NCBI RefSeq assembly: GCF_036417845.1 | Contig: NC_089981.1 | Span: 77,851,268-77,915,267, forward strand | DNA length: 64,000 bases | Direction of reading: 5' to 3' | From: Apteryx mantelli | Taxonomy: Eukaryota > Chordata > Aves > Apterygiformes > Apterygidae | Shown: positions 10,301-21,300 of the stretch, piece by piece | Layout: every line of letters starts with the position of its first letter | How positions within the stretch are numbered: the first letter of the stretch is position 1 | Notes under the pieces: model-generated | Seen by the model: the letters and a program-made list of their open reading frames with translations, nothing else | Told to the model about the DNA's origin: nothing | Database searches by the model: none | Translations under genes and position numbers: made by a program

Positions 10301-12744
10301 AATGTCTGATCAAAGCTAGCTGCAATAGATATCACAGCAGATAAAACCTTGTTCAGTGCTTTAACTTGTTTTGTTTTAAATGGAGGAAATATTCAGGATG
10401 AGAAAAAAGACGACAGGTGCAATTTTAGAACAGATTTTTGCAGGACTCTTTCAGAAGATCACATTATAAAGGGAGGAGTAAATTATAACCAGAAGACAAA
10501 TGTAAAACCAACTTTAAAATTTACCAATCAAGCAAATAAATGGAGCACACTTGACTTATAATCATTCAGGTTGGAAGCCAAAGAACTATGATTAAAAATC
10601 CCACTTTTCTGTTTACAGTATTTGAGGTCATTTGCTTAAGTCATGCTTGGAAAATACAGGTCAAAATTGCAAAATGAATATTACCATTTTCTTTAAGGTC
10701 TCAAGTAATTCTGCACAGCAACTATCCAGCTCTTCATTGTATTTTGGAGATGGCTTTTCAGACTCTGTAGCACTGTTATCACATGCTATCTCCAATTTGT
10801 TGTCTTGGAATCTAAAACAGAAGCATCAGGCAGTTCAAACCATGGCATATAGGTTTACCTAGCCACAGAGGTTTAAAATCCATGTCATCCGAACCTACAA
10901 AATCTCTCTCTCACAAGCTGTACATGAGAATTCCTACATGAAAGAAGGTAAGGGACCTATCTAGCAATTGAGTGAGCAACTGAGCTGGTACCATAACCTT
11001 CAGAGGAATGTTCAATTACTCTACTTCAGAGCTCATGCTCAAAAGAAACAGTTGCAGATGTTAAGATAACACTACCCCCAACACTTTACCTTGCCTCTCT
11101 GTTGGATGCTACTCTCTCGTAGTGACAGGGTATAAGGTATGCCCAGGCCTCAGCTGGTCCAGCTGACAGCCTGGTGCCTCTCCACAAACTCACCTTTGTT
11201 GACAGTTTAAGTGAAGACACTTAACTGTGAACTGAGAGCAGGCAAGGTGCAGGCATGTATCATATTCTGTCTTGCTGACTTTCCCATAGAAGCTGTAAAA
11301 TTTGACAGAGGGAGCAGACAGGGAGGGAAGGGAAGATCTGACACCTTTACAGCAAAATATTACAGAGTTTGCCTGTCAGAACCCTGTCAGTTATAGGTTT
11401 TCCTTTAGAGCCTGAAGATAGTATCTCTACCAAAAGTATTGCTTTTGTTAAATCTTCGCTGCTATAACAACTTTTTGTCTTTATAAGTCATTGATTCTTA
11501 CTTGAAATCTGCTGAACTCTTGACCTTAGTGAAAACTGATAATATTGACTTTAGAGTAAATACACAGGATAGTAAGGGAACTCACATGAGTAAAGATCAT
11601 AGGATTAGATTCTAACTTTGTATGTTACGTATTTTAAATATCCATTATACCTAACTGTACATATATTAAACATTTTTTGTTTCTTGCAAATACCACTAGT
11701 TCATGAGATTATTTTAATCTTTATGAGACATTTAAATCTTATTTGAATGTAAATATTTTATATAACTGGAAAGTACAACTGCTTGGTTTGATCTAAGAGC
11801 TACTTTACTCATTCTGACATATTCTCTCCCTATCTCTACAAAAAGTTTTCTAGTGAAGGAAGCGGACTAATTTCACAATAAAGGCAACCTCTACACTGTC
11901 TTTACTTGTATGTATCATTGGCATACTTACTGCTCACTGATTTTCAGGTTGACAATTTTGTTTGCTGTGGTAAATCCAGTATCATTCAGTCTCTCCCATT
12001 TCATCATTAAATTATGCCAGTCCGCTGCATTATCTTTAATCTTTCTTGCACTGACAGATAAGACAGGTCTTCTTGGAGTACCATCAGCAGGACTCTTTGC
12101 TACAGAAGACAATAAGGAAAATTCAAGTTTTTAAAAACACATAGCGATAAATCAGTGTGCTGTTGGGCAGCGGTATGTGTCTGAATGTTTTCCTTGCTTT
12201 ACTGCTGAACACTGATTGAAGTAAAATGGAAACTGCATGAATTTAACTATCCTTAATCATGAAACCAAATTCCTTACCTCTAAACCGTGTTATTATCTAC
12301 AAGAAAATCACGTTGTTAAAAACTATGCCTATTCTGCGATGCAGTATCGTGACATGGACAGCAGCGGCTTTGCAGTACTCATCGATCTAACGGTCTTTTG
12401 TCCACGCATTGTTAAGCTCATTTTCGGCTTTTACGCCAAACGCTGACGCCACGGGGGACGTCAAGAAGCCACCGCAGCGGCTCCTTTGCCCCCTCTGAGC
12501 GCCGGCTCAGCCGAGGGCTGCGGCCGCCGGGGCCTCTCCGCCTCGGCGGACATTTTGCCGCTGGGTTAGGAGGCGCCGGGGCCCGCCACCTCCCCTCGCC
12601 CCCCCCCCCCCCAAGGGGGCCGCAGCGCCGCCCCGGCCCTCCCGGGGGCTCGGCGGGGGCAGCCGAGGCCCCGCAGCGCCGGCGGGGCGCGGGCCGGGGG
12701 GCGCGGGGGCGGGGCGGCGCCGGGGGGCCGCACTCACCGGCCAT
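7155..12744 (-). CDS. CINP: CINP, CDK2-interacting protein (complete)
   Basis: Spliced CDS: complement(join(7155..7357, 8977..9106, 10685..10811, 11931..12099, 12738..12744)), 636 nt, 211 residues plus stop; the human protein has 212. All junctions use GT..AG and all phases agree. CINP binds CDK2- and CDC7-containing kinase complexes at replication origins and interacts with ATRIP in ATR checkpoint signalling; it is also reported in ribosome biogenesis with the AAA protein SPATA5 (family knowledge). Landmarks that match human CINP from memory are PRRPVLSVSARKIKDNAADW near residues 11-30, KMEKLSLTTKGIC near 108-119, PLFHTWPT at 134-141 and the C-terminal LLLEAMLLETGHR. The first coding exon holds only seven bases (ATG GCC G). 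The protein is predicted mostly helical. The most divergent part is residues 60-95 in exon 3. The gene is transcribed away from TECPR2 from a shared CpG island. Confidence 0.96.
8977..9106 (-). CDS. CINP: CINP coding exon 4
   Basis: Acceptor TTATCAG, donor TTCT|GTAAGT; 130 nt. It encodes residues 102-144, including KMEKLSLTTKGICDLE and PLFHTWPTPYF. It is followed by a small CA-rich repeat in the next intron. Confidence 0.93.
10685..10811 (-). CDS. CINP: CINP coding exon 3
   Basis: Acceptor TTTTAG and donor ATG|GTAATA; 127 nt. It encodes residues 60-101 (FQDNKLEIACD... to ...ETLKKM). This is the least conserved exon, but its middle (SPKYNEELDSCC) lines up with human EYNEELEKLC. Confidence 0.88.
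11931..12099 (-). CDS. CINP: CINP coding exon 2
   Basis: The acceptor is TTCTGTAG just above 12099 and the donor CA|GTAAGT lies below 11931. An alternative GTGAGC donor five bases earlier on the transcript would put a TAG in frame in exon 3, so the GTAAGT site is the one supported. The exon encodes residues 3-58 plus two bases of Gln59, the best conserved block of the protein. Confidence 0.92.
12684..12714 (+). other. G-quadruplex-forming tract in the CpG island
   Basis: Five runs of three to six Gs (12684-12687, 12691-12693, 12696-12701, 12705-12709, 12711-12714) are separated by loops of one to three bases. It lies 24 bp inside CINP intron 1, on the template strand of CINP. Confidence 0.6.
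12738..12744 (-). CDS. CINP: CINP coding exon 1 (7 nt of coding sequence)
   Basis: ATG GCC G followed directly by a GTGAGT donor (12737 downward). Joined to exon 2 it reads M-A-A-K-S-P. The start lies inside GGCCATGGCGG, a good Kozak context that is also YY1-like on the opposite strand. Confidence 0.88.
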
Positions 12745-12819
12745 GGCGGCGCCGCTCGCCCCGCCCCGCCCCGCCGCGCCGCGCGCTCACGTCCGGCCCC
12801 GCCCCGCCCCGCCCCGCCG

Positions 12820-12911
12820 AGCGGCGCAGGCAGCCGCGGCCGCCGCAGGGCCTGGGCGACGCCGCGCTCGCTCCTTCGCCGCAGCCATGGCCGCGCCGAG
12901 CCCCTGACGAG
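12820..12911 (+). other. TECPR2: TECPR2 exon 1 (non-coding)
   Basis: The 3' boundary is a GACGAG|GTGAGC donor at 12911/12912. The 5' end is an estimate, since the transcription start is not visible. The exon carries a short upstream ORF at 12887-12907. The annotated ATG of TECPR2 is in the next exon, 5.25 kb away. Confidence 0.65.
12887..12907 (+). promoter_or_regulatory. Upstream ORF 1 of TECPR2 (6 codons)
   Basis: ATG in a strong Kozak context (GCAGCCATGG) is followed by five codons and TGA, all within exon 1. If the mRNA starts upstream of it, this uORF should reduce initiation at the main ATG. Confidence 0.6.
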
Positions 12912-15900
12912 GTGAGCGGAGCCGCGCCGCTTCCCCGCGGTCCCGGCTCCAGGCCCGCCCGCCCCGGCCCCGCTGAGCAGCCCACCCCCAGTGGGGCCTG
13001 CCGGGGCCGCGGCGAGGCGGCTCCGCCGGGCCGGCCGCGGGCGCCTGGGGCCCCGCCGCCCCTCCCGGGGCTTGGGGCGGGGGGAAGCGAGCCGCCTCGC
13101 GCGTCTCTCTGCAGCGCGGGGAGCGGCTGGGACGGGGGAGGGCGAGCGGCGGCAGGCGGGAGCGGCGCGGCGCTGCCCGGCGGCAGGTGCGCGCCTGCCC
13201 CGTTTCAAACGGCCGCCGCGGCCGTTGGGGGCACAAGCCGCATCCCGCCGCTGTGGGAACGGCCGCCGTTAGCGGTCTCGCCCGCGCTGGGCACCGCGTG
13301 GGCTTAGCAGCTTATTGCTGAGGTGAAACTTCTCGTTCCCGTGACGTCGGTTACAGCCCAGTACTGACGCGCTAAAAACCGGTATCGCCCGGGTGCTAAT
13401 TTAAGACGAATAAACGTGAAGAGTAAACCTAGAAATCTTAGTTTTCAGCCCCCAGTAATGGCAAACGTGTCTCTTTGGGGGACTGTCCCGGAAGAAATCC
13501 GCTTGGACGTTGGCCGCCGGGAGCGTACCGTGTGTGAACCTGCCTGAGGGCCGGTGTGCCCAAATCCGGTGCGAGCGCCGCGCTGGAGTGAAGCCAGAAG
13601 CGCTTCCAGGAAAGCGAGCGTTGCGGGTTGCCTCTCCGGCGGTGCCTCCGTGTGTGCCCGTTTCCCTTTGAGTAGTTGCAGCCCTCAGAGTGCTAGATGC
13701 AACACTGTTGAAATGAACCTTTTGAAGCATCTGCCAGAATAAAGAAATGCCTTTTAAGGACGAGGGTTTTTGTAGAGAAACTGGGTATTCTGCGCTCAAC
13801 AGAGCAAGCAAAGCCTGGTTTCCCATGGCTCCGTATTCTTCTGCCTTTACATATGTGCATGTGCAGTGACCCCAGATTCTCCCTTTTCCAGCCTTTCAGC
13901 CCCTAATCTGAGTGTGGTTGTGTGTTTTTTTTTGTTTGTTTGTTTTTACAGAAACTCCCCTGAGCCAGAAATAAAACAATTTATGACTGGTCTTGAGCTA
14001 TGTGCATGTTAATTAGGTAATCTCTACCTCTGTGCTAACTGGTCATCTACCTGCTGCCAAACAGGGTGTGCGAAAGCTGAATTTTGCCGGCCTTTGTTTC
14101 AGTAAGGTGCTAATTTTTGTTCTCCCCTCTACTTGGCTATTGTTTTATATCAAAAACTTTGGAGGATTGTCTCGGCTGTCTTGCTGTTCTTTCAAAACTG
14201 GGCAACAGGTCTAAAACTTTGCCCCTCTGCCTAAAACACTGCTAACAGGTGTGGCAGTCAGGTAGCTAAAAATATGAAATGTATCAGAAAATATAACTGC
14301 TTATTTTTTAGTTTACAGGATCTAGCTGAGATGAGTGTGTTGTGTTAAATGGAGGTCACACATACAAATTTGTCTGTATTCTGAAGAGCTTAAATATAAT
14401 TTGGTATGTCAAAGAAATAAAAAAGAGTTGTTGTTCCTCTTGTACAGAGAGGAAGCTTGGGCTCAGAGAAATGCAGTGACAACTTCAGTCTTGTATAGTG
14501 AATCTGTGGCATACCCTGAAACTGAAGCTTTATCCACTAAGTACTTGTTTAACCACAAGATTATCTTTCTCAATAGTTGTCTCTGGTAGCCAAACTTGAG
14601 CCCTATTCCTGTTTCTGAGACTAGAGAAAAGAAAAAGATTTTTTGCTTTTCTATGTATTGTCTTTTAATGAAATACTTAAAAGCTCATTGTGATTCTTGT
14701 GGGTTGAAAAGGACAGACCTCCTTTTTTTCTGTGGTGGTTTTTTTTTGTTTGTTTGTTTTTCAAATGTAGCATAAGATATTTTGCTCTGCTTGATCTCCA
14801 CTGCAGGAGATCTGATTAGCACAATCCGATTTGCCCTATATGGCTTTTATGTTCTTCAGAATAACCACTGCTGACACAGTGAATGTGCAGGTCCAATTCC
14901 AAAATCTGTCTGAGAAGATAGATTATATCCACTGTTTGTCTCTGATTAATGAAGTCAGAAAAACAGATAAAAGTATAATCCTGAAACCGTTAAAGAAGAA
15001 AAAGAGACCGCATATCATATACAAATGTGATTAGGGAGATGTTGAAGACTCTAGACTCAAAAGCAGCGGAGAATCATTGTGTTTGTACAGAATCTCTGAA
15101 TGTAAAGGCCACACTGTAATTCTTTAGTCCTTTATACGTTTATTTTGCTCAGATAAAATGACTTCGTTAACAATATTTTGAGTAAGTGATCGTTTGAGCT
15201 TTCAGTTGCATGTTTTCACATGAAGAGTGGAAAATGTTTTGTTAGCCTGTAAACCACCCAAAATGAAACTGATTTGTGTGATGACAAGAAATTATAATTT
15301 ATGAATACATTTTTGATTGTACAGGTTGAATGGATTATAGAGAAAAAGAATAATTTCATTTTTAAAAACTTTGCCATCAGAGAAGATCTAAATAGGGTTG
15401 TATATAAATGATGAGAAGTGAGAACCCTAATCTGACAGCAATTTTTTAAAAATTTATTATATGACAAGAAATAATTCTTCTCAGTGTTTTCTGTGGAAAA
15501 AAACCAAAGTCATCAGGAAAATTCTGATGTTAAGTATAGACTTAAAAAAAAAATCAGGTTGCAGGCCTAGTTGTTGTACAGGAAAGAAGAGTAGTCTTTT
15601 TCTGGGTAATAGTTTTTCATAATTCCATAGTTTGTAATGAATTATTATGCTTTTAATAGTTGTAGTTGAGCTGTAAGGATGAGTGATGGAAGCTAAGACA
15701 GAGAATGGATTCTGACAACTGGGAAGTGTGAGACTGTTCCAACTAAGAGAGCAGTTTGGGGTGATGATAGATGTGAATTATGGGAGTGACAAAGGGGAAT
15801 TAAAAAACAAAATATGTGAAATTCATGAGACATTAACTGGAGAGTGGTAGCAGTTGAGACCTAGACAGAAGAAGACTTGTACACATGAGACTTAGGAGAA

Positions 15901-18096
15901 AGAGTATATTTTAGTGAGAAAAGACCAGCAGCCAGTAAAATTATTAAACTGGCAAAGCAGCATGTTTAGAACAGCAAATGAGACTTCAGCAGTGGTTTGT
16001 GGTTTTTTTGTTTGTTTATTTTAAACTTAATTGACTGTAGATAGAAGGTGGTAAGTGCTAGAGGAAAGGACAGGAGTCCTAAAATGCAGGATAGGAAAGA
16101 GATGGTGTGTGAAAATATTGTAAAAGAAAGGTAAAGCACTTTGATTATTTGGTAACTCAGTAAACAACTCTTTTAGGAACTCTTCATTCAAAACCAGCTG
16201 GGGCACATTAATCAGCTAACCCTAATGGTATTTTTATGAAATAGGTGACATGACAGCTGCTAAACACTGGAGGAGAGTATTATTCATATGTCTAAGCTCT
16301 AGCAAGCAGTAAAATTTATCACAACAATTAAGATAATCTAATAACTGCTGTCAGCTTCTTCACTGGCTGTTTTTGTGACACAGCTAAAGTACGGGTCTAG
16401 TAACCAATCTTTATTCCTGCTGTCTTGTCTAACATGGGCCTGAATGGGTAGTGTCATGCAAGTAATCCCTTTGGATTTAGTGGAATTGTATGTTGACAGC
16501 AAGTGTTGCAGGGCCCAAAGCCAGCATGCTCAGTCCTCTTGCACAATAAGTGAAATAGCAGTTTTAAAAATGGAGCACCAGAACCTTTCACAGTACTGGA
16601 GATATTAAACCAGTGCACGCGCGCGCAAACACACACACACACACACGCTCTCTTTGTAATTTAGTTGAGATATCACCAGAAGTAGTTTGTGAAACTGCCA
16701 AACATACACTATTTTCTATCCTTGGAGAAATACAAGCTAGGCACAATAAGCATATCACACAAATTACAGTAGGAATTCTTTACAGAATAATTTTGAATGT
16801 TTAAAGTGTTCCCAACTAAATTTGGTATATTTCTGTTTTTTCTTTCTCTAAGTAAGTTATAACTCTTGCTGAAGCTTAACAAAATCTTCAATATTGCACT
16901 TTGAACAAGCATAGAAAACTTTCTTCTTTCCAGAAAGCTGGAATCCTTGTCTCAGAAAACTGCAGCTATTTTTGGCAGATTCTAAACCATTCTGTTAATC
17001 AGACTAGCTTGTGGCAAAATAAAATCCAAGAAGTGGAAGTTTCTTTTCTTTCCCATGTTCTAGAGTCATCCATGAGGAGAACAGATACTGCTGCAAAATG
17101 TTCCTGTCAAGGTTGTCATCCTGTGATGAGAAAAATTACTAGTTTTAATTAATATTTCTAATATTTTATGTACCTCATGATAATATCGGGTTTTTCTGAA
17201 GCTGCCAGTATGTTGTTACTACAATGAGCTCCAGCTGTATTTTTTCTTGAAGAGGGCAAATACAACCTTTGTTTCCCTTTTTCTTAGAAAGATACCAAAA
17301 TTCTCCTATATGTATGCGTAGAGTGTCACTCATCAACATGAAGTTACTCACTTGACTGTAACAGGAAGCACAGGCATATAGTGGTGGGGTTTTTTTTGTT
17401 GTTGTTTTTTAAGCCTGTTTCTTCTACTGTTTGCTCGCTATCTTTCTAAATTAAATTGCTACATGGATATCTTTGTGTGTCTGTCACACTGGGAATTCTC
17501 TGATTTTTGTGTTCTCCTTCCTTCCCACACTATTTTTACTATCTGATTACCTAGTAGTTGTAGATCTAACTGTATTGTTTTCCTTGGGACAGAGTGGGAG
17601 TTAAGGATTTGGGCGTAAATACTAGTTTGAGACTTTGATCTTATTGTGCTGTCTTACACAGCAAATATCCCATGCTCATACTACTCTTGATGTAAACTGA
17701 AGATTCAGCACTGGAAGGTTTGAGGCTAGAGTTTGCAGACAGATGAAGAAATGGACTGCATGGATTGTTTAGTGCCAGGCAGTGGCTATACAGTTCCTTC
17801 AATAGCTAAATGAGAAGAAATAACGCATTTGAACTCAACTTAGAAAAGTTCACAACTGCAAGAAAAAATTCTTATCCCATGTTTAGTGGTTACCGTCCAC
17901 GTGTAGATGTGGCTGAGTCCAAGAAATAATCTTGCTCTTATTTTCAGAACAACTTGCATTCTCTAGAAGAATTTAACTTGTTTTTTTCTTAACAAACAAA
18001 AAATGACAATCTTTGCATACCTACTTGCTAAAGGGTATTCTGTTAACCATTTATGCTCTTCAAAGAAGTTAATGACCTTTTGGTTTTGTCTTTCAG
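12912..18096 (+). other. TECPR2: TECPR2 intron 1
   Basis: This 5.2 kb intron begins in the CpG island and becomes AT-rich after about 13.7 kb. It contains T-rich (TTTG) tracts at 13925-13947 and 14739-14761 and a CG/CA alternating repeat at about 16613-16648. Stretch 15660-15960 is purine-rich and unique-looking. No RNA gene is seen. Confidence 0.65.
16613..16648. repeat. (CG)n-(CA)n microsatellite
   Basis: Alternating purine-pyrimidine sequence: a CG-rich block (16617-16626) is separated by one A-A step from a pure CA block (to about 16646). It lies in TECPR2 intron 1. Confidence 0.85.
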
Positions 18097-18162
18097 ATTT
18101 CCTTATGTGGTGAAATAGATGTGTTTATTTCAACCTTAAAAGTGTTGATACCAGTGCTTGCT
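18097..18162 (+). other. TECPR2: TECPR2 5' UTR part of exon 2, with two mini-uORFs
   Basis: Acceptor TTTCAG at 18091-18096. Before the main ATG there are two more upstream ORFs: ATG-TGG-TGA at 18105-18113 and a six-codon one at 18119-18139. Neither overlaps the main start. The frame of the main ORF is itself open through this segment. Confidence 0.6.
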
Positions 18163-18381
18163 ATGGCATCGGTGGCTTCATCAGTTATATTTAAGGAGTT
18201 TTGTCCTTTATATTATCTTCTCAATGCCATTCCTACAAAGGTCCAAAAAGGCTTCCGATCTATAGTGGTATACCTCACAGCACTTGATACCAATGGGGAC
18301 TACATTGCAGTGGGGAGCAGCATTGGAATGCTTTATCTCTACTGCAGGCATTTAAACCAGATGAAAAAATATAATTTTGAG
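18163..18381 (+). CDS. TECPR2: TECPR2 exon 2 (first coding), residues 1-73
   Basis: Donor GAG|GTAAAT, phase 0. It encodes the N-terminal segment and first WD-type blade ([25 protein letters not shown]). Confidence 0.95.
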
Positions 18382-21300
18382 GTAAATTAACTTCTAATGA
18401 AGCTTTTAACAGTGCTCAGTCACTCAGAATTGAGTGGCTATTTACGGTTGTTTTCTGTCTTTCATAACTTAGCAAGTTTTGTATATCATTTGCTCCAACA
18501 GGGGAAGTGTGAATCTATTACTTTTGTAAAGCTGTTGAGTTGTTTTGATGATCTCGTTGCTGTTGGTACAGCCTCAGGTCGGGTTGCAGTATTTCAGCTT
18601 GTGTCTTCATTGCCTGGAAGAAACAAACAGGTAAATCTTTGCATTTGGTTAAACTTCTGTGAGACTAGGTATGGTGAATCCTACTAGATTATTAGGTGAT
18701 TGTTCATAATAATGAAAACCAGAGAATTTTTCATGATGAAGTATCTGTAAATATGCTCTAAACTTTGTATATGAGGCTTATGAAAGCATTAATTTTAAAG
18801 CAGGTTTTTCATTACAAAAGATTAAATTTAATCAAAAATACTTTTGAGAAATTACTAATTTGTAATAACTGGCAAGGTATTTATTGTGTGTGTGTGTGCG
18901 TGTGTGTTTTTTTTTAAATAACCTTCATTTTTGTACTTGACCGCTGATTTATCAGTCTGAGTCACTGAGTGGGCTCTGTGTCTGTTTTCTCCCCCCTTCA
19001 CTCTTATATTGCTTTGGTATTATTTCACAGCTTCGGAGATTTGATGTTGCTGGTATCCACAAAAGTAGCATTACAGCTTTAGCTTGGAGTCCCAATGGAA
19101 TGAAATTATTCTCTGGAGATGACAAAGGGAAAATTGTCTACTCTGCCTTAGACCTAGACCAGGTAAGTATTTGTTTTAGAGACCTTTATTCCCACTTAAG
19201 ATTTTCTGAAAGAATGTTTGTGTATTTAAATATTTAGCAGATAGTTAAATGCTTAGTACCATATATTTAGCTGGACTGTACTGTTGATGTATATATACAC
19301 ACACACATACATAGCTACATGCTGCAAGATGACCATTGGGGATCCTTCGCAACAGCTGTCCTCCCCATTTTATCATTTTTCTGTCAGAAATAACTAGCCA
19401 CAACTTTAGATTTCACCTAGTACTTTATTTGGAAAGGGTATACTTGAATGATGCAAGGTTGTTGCTTCACTGTATTGATGAAGTGCTTTTTTCAGAGCTG
19501 TTTAGCATCTCAGTCTAGAATGTAGAATGAAATTATAATTGGGTTCTGCTGGCTGACTATAACATGTTAGTAAAAAGTAGAATTCTTCTAAAGGTTTGTT
19601 AATTAATTCTGACCTGGGACATTTACAAAATAAGTGTTAACTTGAATTTATACATGGGAGAAAAGTTTAAACTACAACCATCCCTGATTTACCTATGACG
19701 GTCTCATCTGGTTTGACATAGAAAGGTTTAATGCTACCAAATGTAAGAATTATCTTGGCATCTTGGGGCCTGGCAGTGGAGAAAAAGGAAGAAAATAAGC
19801 TCTATTGAGTTCAAGCTGAATAGGCTAGCTAGTATTCCTAGAGAAATTGAATTTCATAGTGTGGCACTGCCAGTATGCACAGTCCATTTTCCATGTGGTC
19901 TGCATAAAGGAATTGCAGTTTCGTTAAATTAACTTCATGTAACAATAGTTCAAAAACTTTGTTCTTTTTTTTTTTCCCCCCTTCTTGGCCATATTAACTT
20001 CTCTGAAGTGTTAGTTATTACCATATACTTTAATTTTAAAAGGTTAACTCTTGTTAATTTCATTTATCTTTAAAAGGGTATTTGCAACTCCAGCCTTGTA
20101 TTGGAAGAGCCATCTTCAATTGTCCAGTTGGATTACAACCAGAAAGTGCTGCTTGTCTCTACTTTACAACGAACTCTACTTTTTTATACAGAAGAGAAAT
20201 CTGTCAAGCAAGTTGGAACACAACCCAGAAAAAAGTAACCCTTACAAAATCTTGATGCAGGCACATCTTTTAACTGTAGCTTTTCAGAGAGGATTACAAG
20301 TGATCTAAACAGTACAATTAATACAACAGCAGTCTGCTAATAAAACTTTAGTTGCAGTGGCTATTTGCACTCAGACATTGAAATGATGATTCTACCTACT
20401 TAGAAAACTTATGGTTGCCAATATGTTACAATCATGTTTTCAGGAGACTTATGAAAAAATGTTTAAGATATTTTCCCCTTGTTTAAACAGAAACAATTCT
20501 TAAACTTCCACTGCAGTCCCTCATGGTTTACTGTGGCTTGGTATGAGCAAGCGTTATAAGCAGGTGCATCTAATGGGTGATGCATTATCTAATGCAAAAA
20601 GCAAGTCAACATCTTATTTTTTTTTCTTCTACATGGAGATGAATTAAAAGGGAAAATGTATAGCAAGCACTTAAATTTGACTTGAAGGCTAGAAACTTCT
20701 TGTATGACCTTCTGGTATCTTTTATTGTGTAATCACTTTTGGATATGTAGGAAAAGGGCACTGAATCTTAGAACAACGGTGTGACTGACTATATCTGGAA
20801 GTAGAGGAAGGTGACTCTTGAAAGAAGGTTTATAATGTACATCTTTCAGGTATATGAATAATAAGAGGAATACCAAGGACTACCCCACTTATGTACAGCA
20901 GTTGTGTTTTCTTTTTTTCTTTCTTTTTTTGAGATGATGATAATAATGGCCTACGTACAAGGGATGAGGATTTTAACGCTTGAGACTTGTTCCTTGCTCC
21001 TTGCAGATAGAGGCTGTCAGTTTCTTAGGATTATTTGGTAGTGTTTTGCTTGTTTTTCTCCTTTCTAGGAGAAAGGTAACTGCATAATGGGATCTTTCTG
21101 GGGTGGACAAAGAGTACTGCCAAGGCTATAAGGCATATTAGAAGAAGTCACTTAACTCATTTAGCATATGTAATGTCTGACATCTAAAGCTGAGGGAAAG
21201 ATCTTGTTATTTGGAAGCGCTGTTCTTGTCTTATTGTAACCAAATTTGTACTTCAGACAGTTGCCTTAATACTTAAGGTTAAGAACAAAACTTTTTTTTT

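Larger units (their letters stand above)
7358..11930 (-). other. CINP: CINP introns 2-4
   Basis: This span covers the introns at 7358-8976, 9107-10684 and 10812-11930, interrupted by exons 3 and 4. They are AT-rich. A short CA-rich simple repeat lies at about 8864-8880. Short open frames on both strands have no protein resemblance. I recognise no RNA gene or mobile element. Confidence 0.55.
12430..13620. promoter_or_regulatory. CpG island / bidirectional CINP-TECPR2 promoter
   Basis: GC content and CpG density rise abruptly at about 12430 and fall off by about 13600, in an otherwise AT-rich window. The island covers CINP exon 1, the gap between the divergent genes and TECPR2 exon 1. The gap holds tandem GC boxes (repeated CCCCGCCCC) at about 12757-12775 and 12796-12818, and there is no TATA box in the expected place. 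Other motifs are GACGTCA at 12457-12463 and TGACGTC at 13342-13348 (CRE-like), and a YY1-like GCCATGGCGGC at 12740-12750. Such islands normally drive broad, housekeeping-type expression (general knowledge). Actual start sites cannot be read from the sequence. Confidence 0.9.

Noticed and set aside
11927-11936. Alternative GTGAGC donor for CINP exon 2
   Set aside because: Splicing there would create a stop early in exon 3. The GTAAGT donor five bases on keeps the frame and reproduces the expected protein.
12507-13307. Several long open frames on both strands in the GC-rich island (up to 233 codons)
   Set aside because: They are composed almost only of Arg, Ala, Pro and Gly, as expected from stop-poor CpG-island DNA, and they overlap the verified CINP exon 1 and TECPR2 exon 1. 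No homology is recognisable.
13401-13826. 141-codon minus-strand open frame in TECPR2 intron 1
   Set aside because: It lies on the edge of the CpG island, has no recognisable protein features and no supporting splice or poly(A) signals. It is explained by base composition.
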